NCBI GenBank assembly: GCA_023432725.1
Contig: JAEYUH010000188.1
Coordinates: 1-12,267, forward strand
Reading direction: 5' to 3'
From: Actinomycetes bacterium
GTDB taxonomy: Bacteria; Actinomycetota; Actinomycetes; Propionibacteriales; Propionibacteriaceae
DNA length: 12,267 nt
Below the pieces are notes generated by a model that had not been told where the DNA came from, did no database searches, and saw only the letters and a list, made by a program, of their open reading frames with translations. The position numbers were made by a program, and so were the translations under genes. Shown piece by piece: positions 6,690-12,267 of this stretch (position 1 is its first letter; each line of letters starts with the position of its first letter).

Positions 6690-6709
6690 CCCGCCCTTCC
6701 CCGTTCGAC
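6683..6709 (+). promoter_or_regulatory. Candidate ECF42-dependent promoter for the YCII-sigma operon
   Basis: TGTCGA at 6683-6688 is followed after 17 bases by CGAC at 6706-6709. As I recall the literature, ECF42 sigma factors of Streptomyces recognise TGTCGA in the -35 region and CGA/TC in the -10 region upstream of DGPF genes, and this pair fits both elements. Transcription would start about 40 bases before the YCII gene ATG at 6758. Since an ECF42-type sigma factor is the second gene, positive autoregulation is likely. Confidence 0.6.
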
Positions 6710-6757
6710 GCGGTGGTGAGAGGGTCGAAGGGCGACCCCGACGCCAAGGAGGACACC

Positions 6758-7174
6758 ATGGCGAAGTACATGCTGATCGTGCGTGGCAACGACGAGGCCT
6801 ACGCCGCCTACCAGAACCTGCCCTTCGAGGAGGTCATGGCGGCGATGGGGGCGTACAACGAGCAGTTGATCAAGGCAGGGGTGCTGGTCGCGGGCGAGGG
6901 CCTGGCCGAGGAGCCGGGTCTCGTCGTCGACTTCTCCGCGGAGACGCCGGTTGTCACCGACGGGCCCTACGGCGAGACCAAGGAGCTGTTCAGCGGCTTC
7001 TGGACGCTCGAGGTGCCCACCATCGAGGAGGCGGCGGAGTGGGCCCGGCGCGCGCCGCTCGGCCGCGGCACCAAGATCGAGGTCCGCCGGGTGACCGGGG
7101 CGGAGGACTTCCCAGCCGACAACGAATGGATCCAGAAGGAAGCCGAGTGGCGCGAGCAGCTCGGCACGAAATGA
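6758..7174 (+). CDS. YCII/DGPF-domain protein, partner of ECF42-type sigma factor
   Basis: The 138-residue protein belongs to the YCII-related (DGPF) family, a ferredoxin-like fold. It opens with MAKYMLIVRGNDEAYAAY and carries the signature VTDGPYGETKELFSGFWTLEV (DGPY at residues 68-71, in place of the more frequent DGPF). The biochemical role of DGPF proteins is unknown; they are the typical genomic partners and targets of ECF42 sigma factors. The ribosome-binding site AAGGAGG at 6746-6752, five bases from the ATG, is essentially perfect and fixes the start, although the frame is open far upstream through sequence antisense to the Ada-AlkA gene. The sigma gene begins ten bases after the stop, so the two form an operon. 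The strong site predicts higher expression than the sigma factor, which has no clear Shine-Dalgarno. Confidence 0.93.
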   Translation: MAKYMLIVRGNDEAYAAYQNLPFEEVMAAMGAYNEQLIKAGVLVAGEGLAEEPGLVVDFSAETPVVTDGPYGETKELFSGFWTLEVPTIEEAAEWARRAPLGRGTKIEVRRVTGAEDFPADNEWIQKEAEWREQLGTK

Positions 7175-7184
7175 GCCGTCGGCG

Positions 7185-8441
7185 ATGACCTCGGCGAGCC
7201 GGGCGGTGGAGGCGGTGTGGCGGATCGAGGCCGCCCGGATCGTCGCCACCCTCGCCCGGTTCACCGGTGACTTCGGGTTGGCCGAGGACGCGGCCCAGGA
7301 GGCGTTCGCCGCCGCGCTCGCGCAGTGGCCGGTCGAGGGAGTGCCGCGCAACCCCGGGGCGTGGCTCACCACCACCGCCAAGCGACGCGCGGTGGACGCC
7401 TTCCGGCGGCGGGAGCGGCTCGACCAGCGGACGGCGATCCTGGCCCGCGAGCTCGAGGAGACCGCTGAGGCCGCCTGGGACCCCGACACCATCGACGACG
7501 ACGTGCTGCGCCTGATCCTGATCGCCTGCCACCCCGTGCTGGGCCGCGAGGCGCAGCTCGCGCTCACCCTGCGGGTGGTGGGCGGGTTGTCGTCGGAGCA
7601 GATCGCGCACGCCTTCCTGGTGCCGGTGGGCACCGTCCAGCAGCGCATAGTGCGGGCGAAGAAGACGCTGGCCGCGGCGGCGGCGCCGTTCGAGGTTCCG
7701 CCGCGGGAGGAATGGCAGGCCCGGCTCGCCGCCGTCCTGCAGGTGCTGTACCTGATCTTCAACGAGGGGCACTCCGCCAGCGCGGGACCCGACTGGCTGC
7801 GGGTCGACCTGGCGGGGGAGGGGTTGCGGCTGGCGCGGATGCTCGCCGAACTGGTGCCCGACGAGCCCGAGGCCCTCGGCCTGGTGGCCCTGCTGGAACT
7901 GACCGCGGCCCGGTTCCCCGCCCGGCTGGCCCCCGACGGCTCGCCGATCCTGTTGGCCGACCAGGACCGCGCCCGGTGGGACCGGACCCTGATCGCACGG
8001 GGCCGCCAGGCGCTGGCCCGCGCCGACTCGCTCGGACGCGGCCGCGGCCCGTATGGGCTGCAGGCGGCGATCGCCGAGTGCCACGCGGTGGCGGCGTCGG
8101 TGACGACCACCGACTGGGAACGCATAGTGCTGCTGTACGAGGCGCTCGGGCAGGTGGCGCCGTCGCCGGTCGTCGAACTCAACCGGGCGGTCGCGGTCTC
8201 GATGGCGACCGGCCCGGCGAACGCGCTGCGGATCGTCGACGACCTGGTCGCCGACGGCCGGCTCGCGGGCTACCACCTGCTGCCCAGCGTCCGCGGCGAA
8301 CTGCTCACCCGGCTGGGCCGCCCGGCGGAGGCCCGCGACGAGTTCGAGCAGGCGATCCGGCTCACCGGCAACGAACGCGAGCGGACGGTGCTGCAGGCCA
8401 AGCTGGACGCCCTCGGCCCCCGAACCGCCCCGGACCGGTGA
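7185..8441 (+). CDS. ECF42-type RNA polymerase sigma factor with DUF6596/TPR-like C-terminal extension
   Basis: The 418-residue protein is about twice the length of a simple ECF sigma factor. Region sigma2 covers about residues 12-80 (GLAEDAAQEAFAAALAQWP; NPGAWLTTTAKRRAVDAFRR). Sigma4 covers about 105-165 (LILIACHPVLGREAQLALTLR, then the helix-turn-helix GLSSEQIAHAFLVPVGTVQQRIVRAKK). The extension begins with VLYLIFNEGHSAS (188-199), the hallmark of this group, and continues as a helical TPR-like region to about 405 (PVVELNRAVAVSMATGPANAL; GELLTRLGRPAEARDEFEQAI). There is no neighbouring anti-sigma gene; in this group the extension itself is thought to be needed for activity. ATG at 7185 is the first usable start after the YCII stop; no strong Shine-Dalgarno is present, so translation may be coupled. 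It converges on the DsrE2-type gene with ten bases between stops. Confidence 0.95.
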   Translation: MTSASRAVEAVWRIEAARIVATLARFTGDFGLAEDAAQEAFAAALAQWPVEGVPRNPGAWLTTTAKRRAVDAFRRRERLDQRTAILARELEETAEAAWDPDTIDDDVLRLILIACHPVLGREAQLALTLRVVGGLSSEQIAHAFLVPVGTVQQRIVRAKKTLAAAAAPFEVPPREEWQARLAAVLQVLYLIFNEGHSASAGPDWLRVDLAGEGLRLARMLAELVPDEPEALGLVALLELTAARFPARLAPDGSPILLADQDRARWDRTLIARGRQALARADSLGRGRGPYGLQAAIAECHAVAASVTTTDWERIVLLYEALGQVAPSPVVELNRAVAVSMATGPANALRIVDDLVADGRLAGYHLLPSVRGELLTRLGRPAEARDEFEQAIRLTGNERERTVLQAKLDALGPRTAPDR

Positions 8442-8451
8442 CGCCGGCGGT

Positions 8452-9006
8452 TCAGATGAAGATGATCTGGGCGCCCTCGGAGATCTCCATGAAGTCGGAC
8501 GCGCTGATCACCGCCTCGACGCCGTCGTAGAGGTCGGCCTCGTTGAGCTGCATCATGTCGAAGGACATCCGGCAGGCCCACAAGTGGGCCCCCATCTCGA
8601 CGATCTGGTCGAGCAGTTCGGGGACCGTGGGGATCTCCAGGTCGGCGATCTGCTTGCGCATCATCCGGGTGGCCACCGCCGTCATCCCCGGCACCGTCCC
8701 GAGCATCGACGGGATCGGCAGCTTCGGTGCCTGGGTGAGGTGCATCGCGGTGTTGCCGACCATGGTGAACTTCAGGTCGTCCATCCGTGACCTGGTGATC
8801 ATGTCGAAGCCCCAGAAGGTGAAGAACAGGTGGGTCTCGATCCCCTCGCCGAGGGCGGCATTGGCCAGGATCAGGCCCGGGTAGGCCATGTCCAGGTTGC
8901 CCTTGGAGCAGATGATGACCAGCTTGCGGCCGGCGGCCTGCTCGGGGAGCGCACAGTCCTGCCCGGCGAAGTCGGGGACTATCGGATTCTCAACGGTGGT
9001 GGTCAT
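8452..9006 (-). CDS. DsrE2-type (DsrE/DsrF-like) sulfur-transfer protein
   Basis: The 184-residue protein matches the DsrE2 group. It has an opening Rossmann-like strand KLVIICSKGNLDMAYPGLILAN (28-49), then HLFFTFWGFDMI (59-70), and a conserved hydrophobic middle section rich in Met and Pro (about 97-117). The C-terminal cysteine motif WACRMSFDMM has Cys145, the residue expected to carry persulfide. Cys33 lies in the first loop and Cys18 in the N-terminal extension. DsrE2 proteins bind or transfer sulfane sulfur, usually with TusA, rhodanese or DsrC-type partners, and some associate with the membrane. GAGGAGG four bases before the ATG gives a very strong start. It is the last gene of the three-gene sulfur module; the upstream DsrC/TusE-type gene ends nine bases away. 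The exact partner and chemistry in this organism are inferred. Confidence 0.9.
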   Translation of the reverse strand: MTTTVENPIVPDFAGQDCALPEQAAGRKLVIICSKGNLDMAYPGLILANAALGEGIETHLFFTFWGFDMITRSRMDDLKFTMVGNTAMHLTQAPKLPIPSMLGTVPGMTAVATRMMRKQIADLEIPTVPELLDQIVEMGAHLWACRMSFDMMQLNEADLYDGVEAVISASDFMEISEGAQIIFI

Positions 9007-9010
9007 GGTG

Positions 9011-9018
9011 CCTCCTCA
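9011..9018 (-). promoter_or_regulatory. Ribosome-binding site fused to the preceding stop codon (DsrE2 gene)
   Basis: TGAGGAGG combines the TGA stop of the DsrC/TusE gene with the Shine-Dalgarno for the DsrE2 gene, four bases before its ATG. The arrangement favours reinitiation by the terminating ribosome and stoichiometric synthesis. Confidence 0.7.
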
Positions 9019-9330
9019 GACACAACCCTTGGGTTTGGGCAGGCCGGCGAGGTAGGCCATCTTCTTGGCCGGCTTGCCGGGGAACAGCGCGAACAGGTCC
9101 TTGATGGGGAAGCCCCCGATGGTGCTCACCCGGCGCAGGGTCGCGGTCTCGCCGCGGCCGGCGTAGTCGGTGCGGAGGAACCGCAGCACCGCCCAGTGCT
9201 GGTCGGTGAGTTCCAGCCCGATCAGTCGGGCAAGCTCACCGCCCAGCTGCTCGTCCCACTGGTCGTACGCGACCAGGAAGCCCTCGTCGTTGACGTCGAT
9301 CGGACGGCCCGCGATCAGCGTGGTCGGCAT
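9016..9330 (-). CDS. DsrC/TusE-family sulfur carrier with only the penultimate cysteine
   Basis: The 104-residue protein has the whole DsrC/TusE fold: an N-terminal strand GRPIDVNDEGFLV, then WDEQLGGELARLIGLELTDQHWAVLRFLR, GGFPIKDLFALFPGKPAKKMAYLAGLPKP, and the flexible C-terminal arm ending KGCV. The penultimate Cys103 is the universal sulfur-carrying residue (CysA). Ten residues upstream, where true DsrC proteins have a second cysteine (CysB), there is Tyr93, so this is a TusE-like single-cysteine member that cannot form the intramolecular trisulfide proposed for DsrC. It probably carries persulfide between partners encoded beside it. The ATG has TGAGGAGG four bases upstream. It lies between the flavoprotein and the DsrE2-type gene in one operon. 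No tusBCD or mnmA gene is visible, so tRNA thiolation is less likely than sulfur shuttling or detoxification. Confidence 0.93.
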   Translation of the reverse strand: MPTTLIAGRPIDVNDEGFLVAYDQWDEQLGGELARLIGLELTDQHWAVLRFLRTDYAGRGETATLRRVSTIGGFPIKDLFALFPGKPAKKMAYLAGLPKPKGCV

Positions 9331-9334
9331 CGTT

Positions 9335-9342
9335 CCTCCTCA
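9335..9342 (-). promoter_or_regulatory. Ribosome-binding site fused to the preceding stop codon (DsrC/TusE gene)
   Basis: TGAGGAGG combines the TGA stop of the flavoprotein gene (9340-9342) with the Shine-Dalgarno of the sulfur-carrier gene, four bases before its ATG. It is the same eight-base element, at the same distance, as at 9011-9018. Confidence 0.7.
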
Positions 9343-10833
9343 GAACTTCGGGATGATCGGGTCGGGAAGGACTGTCGAGGCGTCGGCGGTGGAGTCCACC
9401 CCCGGCCGGTCGACGTAGCCCCCGACCGGGGCACCGACAGCCACCGGTTGCGCGGCGGGTGCTGGACGGTTCGGTGCCGGCGACGGTCGGGAGGCGAGCG
9501 GCTTGGATTCCAGACGGGGCCGGGCCGGGCGTTGCGGCGGTGGCGTGCTGGACGCGGCCTGCGGCGCGGGCAGCCCGGTTGCCTCCGGGGTCACGTCGGT
9601 CTCCACCCGCTTGCCGGCAAGGCTCATCGCGGTGGGGATCAGCGGGATCGGTCGCCCGGGCAGCAGCAGGTTCCAGTAGATCCACCGGAAGGCGAGCTTC
9701 CCGAGGTGGTTGAGGCGGGTCTCCTGCAGCAGCCGGAACGGGCCGACGACCGGGAGCGGGAAGCTGCCGGTGAACGGCTCGGTGGAGTAGTTGAAGTCGA
9801 GCAGCATGCCCTTGCGGTTGCCCGACTCGATGAAGCAGTTCGCGTGGCCGTCGAACCCGCGGCTGGCCGGTCGTCCGTTGAACTCGTCGAGGAAGTTGTG
9901 GACGAAGACGTCGGCCGCGAAGTGCGCCGCCGAGCCGGCCTTGGACGTCTGCAGGGTGCCGGCGTCGCCGAGCACCCAGACGCCCGGGTGGGCGAGGCTC
10001 GCCAACGTGTGCTGGTCGCACGGTACGAGGTTCAGTTCGTCACCCATCCCGGAGCGGGCGACGTAGTCGGCACCCATGTTGAGCGGGACGGTCACCAGCA
10101 GGTCGAACCCGATCCGGCGGCCGTCGAAGGAGACCAGTTCGGCGGTGTCGTTGTCGATGTGCTCGACGGCGAAGTCGGTCTCCAGCGTGATCTGCCGGTC
10201 GACCAGGGCGGTGGCCAGCTCGCGCGAGGCGACCGGCCTGGTGAAGGCCCCGTCCAGCGGCGTCACATAGCTGAGCGCGGTCTTGTCGCGGATGTGGTGG
10301 TTGCGCAGCCAGTCGTCGGCAAGGAAGGTGAACTCCATCGGCGCGACCGGGCACTTGATGGGCATCTCGGTGATGTGCACCACGAGCCGTCCGCCGCGGA
10401 ACCGGCGCATCGCCTCGGTGAGCGCCTGGGCTCCCGGCAGGCTGTAGAACTCGTGGACCTTGTCCCCCCACAGGCGGCCCTGCATCCCGGGGGTGGCATC
10501 GGGCCGGGGAGAGACGCCGGTTGCGATGACCAGGTAGTCGTAGCTCAGGGTCCGGCCGTCGGCCAGGTGGACGAGCCGGTAGCCGGGATCGACCCGGTCG
10601 ATCTCGGTCAACACCAGTTCGACGCCGTCGGTGAGGAAGCGGTGGCGAGACCTGACGATGTCGTTGGTGTTGTAGATGCCGAAGGGCATGAACAGGTAGC
10701 CGGGTTGGTAGTGGTGGGCGTCGTCCCGGTCGACGACGGTGATGTGCAGTTCGTGTCTGCCGAGGGCGGCTCGCAACTTGTTCGCCACCATGGTGCCGGC
10801 GGTTCCACCGCCGAGGATGACCAGTCGTTTCAT
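9340..10833 (-). CDS. Sulfide:quinone oxidoreductase-like FAD flavoprotein with Pro/Ala-rich tail
   Basis: The 497-residue protein belongs to the SQR branch of the disulfide-reductase superfamily. It has the FAD-binding GGGTAGT (8-14), an acidic end of strand 2 at VVDRD (33-37), YDYLVIATGVSP (98-109), and a second FAD motif GVWVLGDAGTL (284-294). Candidate redox cysteines are Cys161 in MPIKCPVAP and Cys333 in GHANCFIESGN; Cys272 is a third. Residues about 372-402 (LGKLAFRWIYWNLLLPGRP) are an amphipathic membrane-contact segment typical of SQR-like proteins. It should oxidise sulfide or a low-molecular-weight persulfide and reduce quinone at the cytoplasmic membrane face; there is no signal peptide, which argues against periplasmic flavocytochrome c. 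Residues about 415-497 form an unusual Pro/Ala/Ser-rich tail. It heads the sulfur operon; start ATG at 10831-10833 has GGGAG upstream. Exact substrate is inferred. Confidence 0.88.
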   Translation of the reverse strand: MKRLVILGGGTAGTMVANKLRAALGRHELHITVVDRDDAHHYQPGYLFMPFGIYNTNDIVRSRHRFLTDGVELVLTEIDRVDPGYRLVHLADGRTLSYDYLVIATGVSPRPDATPGMQGRLWGDKVHEFYSLPGAQALTEAMRRFRGGRLVVHITEMPIKCPVAPMEFTFLADDWLRNHHIRDKTALSYVTPLDGAFTRPVASRELATALVDRQITLETDFAVEHIDNDTAELVSFDGRRIGFDLLVTVPLNMGADYVARSGMGDELNLVPCDQHTLASLAHPGVWVLGDAGTLQTSKAGSAAHFAADVFVHNFLDEFNGRPASRGFDGHANCFIESGNRKGMLLDFNYSTEPFTGSFPLPVVGPFRLLQETRLNHLGKLAFRWIYWNLLLPGRPIPLIPTAMSLAGKRVETDVTPEATGLPAPQAASSTPPPQRPARPRLESKPLASRPSPAPNRPAPAAQPVAVGAPVGGYVDRPGVDSTADASTVLPDPIIPKF

Positions 10834-10868
10834 CGTCGAACTCCCGTCCGGAGGGAACGAGATCGACG

Positions 10869-10884
10869 ATACCCCTACGGGTAT
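10869..10884. promoter_or_regulatory. CsoR/CstR-type operator upstream of the sulfur operon
   Basis: ATACCCCTACGGGTAT is a perfect six-base inverted repeat (ATACCC/GGGTAT) around four bases. This is the layout of operators bound by the CsoR-RcnR-CstR repressor family: CsoR senses Cu(I), and CstR senses persulfide and controls sulfide-oxidation genes. It sits in the 81-base gap between the aldo/keto reductase stop and the SQR-like ATG and overlaps the predicted -10 box. The gene content favours a persulfide-sensing regulator, but none is encoded in the window. Confidence 0.7.
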
Positions 10885-10908
10885 ATTCGGCGGGGCGAAA
10901 ACGAAGAA
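10880..10908 (-). promoter_or_regulatory. Predicted promoter of the SQR-DsrC-DsrE2 operon
   Basis: On the minus strand, TTCTTC (10903-10908) is separated by 17 bases from TATACC (10880-10885). The -10 box lies inside the right half of the palindromic operator, so a bound repressor would block polymerase directly. The predicted leader is about 40 bases. The -35 match is partial (4 of 6 to TTGACA). Confidence 0.5.
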
Positions 10909-10914
10909 CTCGGG

Positions 10915-11742
10915 TCAGTGCCCGAAGCTGTCGGAGTCGGTGACCTGCGCCTCGCCCTTGTCCAGTTCGTTGATCGCTGCCACCTCGTCGGCGGAGAGCT
11001 CGAAATCGAAGACCGCGAGGTTCTCCCGCTGCCGCTGTGGTGAGGCCGATTTGGGGATCGGTACGAAGCCGCGCTGCAGGTGCCAGCGCAGCACCACCTG
11101 CGCCGGCGTCCGGCCGTGCCCGGCTGCGATCCCCGTGATCACGGGGTCGGTGAGCATCGCGGCGGGCTGGATCGGGCTCCACGCCTGGGTGACGATGCCG
11201 TGCGCGGTGTGGAAGGCCACCGCCGCGTCCCGGGTGGCGTAGGGGTTGAGGTTGATCTGGTTCACGTCCGGCACGTGGCCGGTCGCATCGATCACCTTCT
11301 GCAGGTGGGCGGGCTTGAAGTTGGACGTGCCGACCGCCTTGACCAGCCCGGTCTCCAGCAGCCTCAGCAGGCCCTCGAAGGCCTCGACGTAGCGATCCTG
11401 GCCGGGGTTGGGCCAGTGGATCAGCAGCAGGTCGAGGTAGTCGACCCCCAGGCGTTCCAGGGAGGCCTCGGCAGCCTGCCGGGGGCCGTCGGTGCTGTGC
11501 CACTTCCGGTTGAACTTGCTGGTGAGGAACACTTCCTCACGCGGCACTCCCGACTCCCGGAGGCCCTGCCCGACGGCGTCCTCGTTGCGGTAGTTCTCGG
11601 CGGTGTCGATCAACCGGTAACCGGTTTCGAGAGCGGTCCGGACGGCGGCGGCGCCCTCCTCGCCGAGCAGCGGCCAGGTGCCGAGGCCGAGCACGGGCAT
11701 GGCCGCGCCGTGGGCGAGAGTGACAGTGGGTGCGAGGCTCAT
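10915..11742 (-). CDS. Aldo/keto reductase (NADPH-dependent)
   Basis: The 275-residue protein is a full-length aldo/keto reductase barrel, similar to the 2,5-diketo-D-gluconate reductase/AKR5-type enzymes. The catalytic tetrad is visible: Asp46 and Tyr51 in GYRLIDTAENYRNE, Lys76 in LTSKFNRK, and His109 in LLLIHWP. Other family marks are VGTSNFKPAHL (137-147), NQINLNPYA (161-169) and the NADPH-phosphate-binding IPKSASPQRQREN. It would reduce aldehydes or ketones in the cytoplasm; the substrate is not predictable. The ATG at 11740-11742 has no Shine-Dalgarno, but TAGGTT lies exactly six bases upstream, suggesting a leaderless transcript. The Nei-type gene ends 18 bases upstream on the same strand, so read-through from it is also possible. 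It lies just upstream of the sulfur operon promoter. Confidence 0.95.
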   Translation of the reverse strand: MSLAPTVTLAHGAAMPVLGLGTWPLLGEEGAAAVRTALETGYRLIDTAENYRNEDAVGQGLRESGVPREEVFLTSKFNRKWHSTDGPRQAAEASLERLGVDYLDLLLIHWPNPGQDRYVEAFEGLLRLLETGLVKAVGTSNFKPAHLQKVIDATGHVPDVNQINLNPYATRDAAVAFHTAHGIVTQAWSPIQPAAMLTDPVITGIAAGHGRTPAQVVLRWHLQRGFVPIPKSASPQRQRENLAVFDFELSADEVAAINELDKGEAQVTDSDSFGH

Positions 11743-11748
11743 CGGTCC

Positions 11749-11754
11749 AACCTA
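11749..11754 (-). promoter_or_regulatory. Likely -10 box giving a leaderless aldo/keto reductase transcript
   Basis: Read on the minus strand, TAGGTT fits the actinobacterial -10 pattern TANNNT and ends six bases before the ATG. No good -35 is seen 16-18 bases upstream, and no ribosome-binding site lies between it and the start codon. Confidence 0.45.
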
Positions 11755-11760
11755 GCCGGG

Positions 11761-12267
11761 TCAGCGCGGCCCGGACCCGAGCGGCGCGATCGGCAGGCCG
11801 CCGTCGGTGGGGCCGAGGCCGCCCTGGCAGCCGGGGCAGTAGAACATCGGACGCTCCCTGGTCGCCATGCCGATGGGTGCCACCCGCACCGTCGTGCCGC
11901 AGCGCCGGCAGGGACGCCCCGACCGGCCGTGGACGTAGCTGGTGCGTCCCGGGGCCTGGATGCTGGCGGTGAGCAGCCGCCGGGCCCGCTCCACGATGCG
12001 CGCCAGGGCGTCCGCCGTCAGGTCGGCGGTCGCCGTCCAGGGCGGGATGCGTTCGGCGAACAGGGTCTCCGAGGCCCAGATCGTCCCGATGCCGGCGAGG
12101 TTGGTCTGGTCGAGCAGCGCCGCGCCGATGCTGCCCTGGGCCGCGGCGAGGTTGGCCACTGCCCGCCCGGCGTCGAAGCCGGGGTCGAGCAGGTCGGGGC
12201 CGAGCTGGCCGACAAGGGTGTGCTCGCGGTCGGTGGGCACGAGGTCGAGCATGCCAAGATCGACGCC
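11761..12267 (-). CDS. Fpg/Nei-family DNA glycosylase/AP lyase, C-terminal part (5' end beyond window)
   Basis: The 168 residues in the window continue without a stop to the edge, so the N-terminal catalytic residues (Pro at position 2, Glu at position 3) lie outside. What is present is the helix-two-turn-helix domain, with IGAALLDQTNLAGIGTIWASETLF followed by IPPWT, and the C-terminal zinc finger. The finger cysteines are PCRRCG and YCPGCQ (fragment residues 120, 123, 144 and 147), a complete four-Cys site. The wording is closer to actinobacterial Nei2-type endonuclease VIII than to MutM/Fpg, but this is a judgement from memory. It would excise oxidised pyrimidines and nick abasic sites. An internal ATG at 12250-12252 should not be taken as the start: the match to the family continues upstream of it. 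Confidence 0.9.
   Translation of the reverse strand, partial: GVDLGMLDLVPTDREHTLVGQLGPDLLDPGFDAGRAVANLAAAQGSIGAALLDQTNLAGIGTIWASETLFAERIPPWTATADLTADALARIVERARRLLTASIQAPGRTSYVHGRSGRPCRRCGTTVRVAPIGMATRERPMFYCPGCQGGLGPTDGGLPIAPLGSGPR

Noticed and set aside
5897..6757. Plus-strand open frame extending upstream of the YCII gene, antisense to the Ada-AlkA fusion.
   Set aside because: Only the part from 6758 matches a family. A near-perfect AAGGAGG and a promoter match lie immediately before 6758, and the upstream part is low-complexity antisense translation.
6653..8182. Long minus-strand frames (over 400 codons) antisense to the YCII and sigma factor genes.
   Set aside because: They are Ser/Arg/Ala-rich shadows without recognisable domains; the plus strand encodes a well-conserved YCII protein and ECF42-type sigma factor.
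9340..9590. Possibility that the Pro/Ala tail of the flavoprotein is a frameshift artefact.
   Set aside because: The frame ends in a TGA that doubles as part of the next gene's ribosome-binding site, as at the following junction, and no alternative frame restores a family-like C-terminus.
8830..11043. A 737-codon plus-strand open frame running antisense to the DsrE2, DsrC, SQR-like and aldo/keto reductase genes.
   Set aside because: Its composition (His/Asp/Glu/Gly/Val-rich, no fold-like pattern) is that of an antisense frame in GC-rich DNA. It has no ribosome-binding site, while the opposite strand holds four recognisable families with strong start sites.

Overview
The window comes from a high-GC bacterium. 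The strong G/C bias at third codon positions, the DUF222/HNH (13E12-type) gene, the ECF42-type sigma factor with its YCII/DGPF partner, and the Nei-type and Ada/AlkA repair genes all fit Actinomycetota. A genus cannot be assigned from the sequence alone. Coding density is very high. The largest gap without a gene is 136 bases (3140-3275), and no RNA gene, insertion sequence, integrase, CRISPR array or attachment site was seen.

Left part (1-3139). The 3' end of a LuxR-type response regulator converges on a minus-strand MFS exporter, and their stop codons share the tetranucleotide CTAG. The exporter is divergent from a small LsrG-like antibiotic-biosynthesis-monooxygenase-fold gene, with a long inverted repeat between them. 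A small four-helix membrane protein and a potassium-channel-like protein follow on the minus strand. The channel's selectivity filter is clearly non-canonical (TGLSD where TVGYGD is expected).

Middle part (3276-8441). A DUF222/HNH protein converges on a two-gene alkylation-repair unit: an Ada(N)-AraC-AlkA fusion whose last codons contain the ribosome-binding site and start of an O6-alkylguanine-DNA methyltransferase (ogt). Divergent from it is a YCII/DGPF gene followed by an ECF42-type sigma factor. A sequence matching the promoter signature described for ECF42 lies just upstream, so the pair is probably autoregulated.

Right part (8452-12267). A compact minus-strand sulfur module encodes, in transcription order, a sulfide:quinone-oxidoreductase-like flavoprotein, a DsrC/TusE-type sulfur carrier with a single cysteine, and a DsrE2-type protein. 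Its promoter has a perfect ATACCC-N4-GGGTAT palindrome over the -10 box, the kind of site bound by CsoR/CstR-family repressors (copper or persulfide sensors). This suggests induction by sulfide or persulfide. Upstream are an aldo/keto reductase with an apparently leaderless start and the truncated C-terminal part of an Fpg/Nei-family DNA glycosylase.

The most interesting items are the CsoR/CstR-type-controlled sulfur module (with the DsrC-type protein lacking its second cysteine and the flavoprotein carrying a long Pro/Ala tail), the channel with the altered filter, and the ECF42-like promoter.
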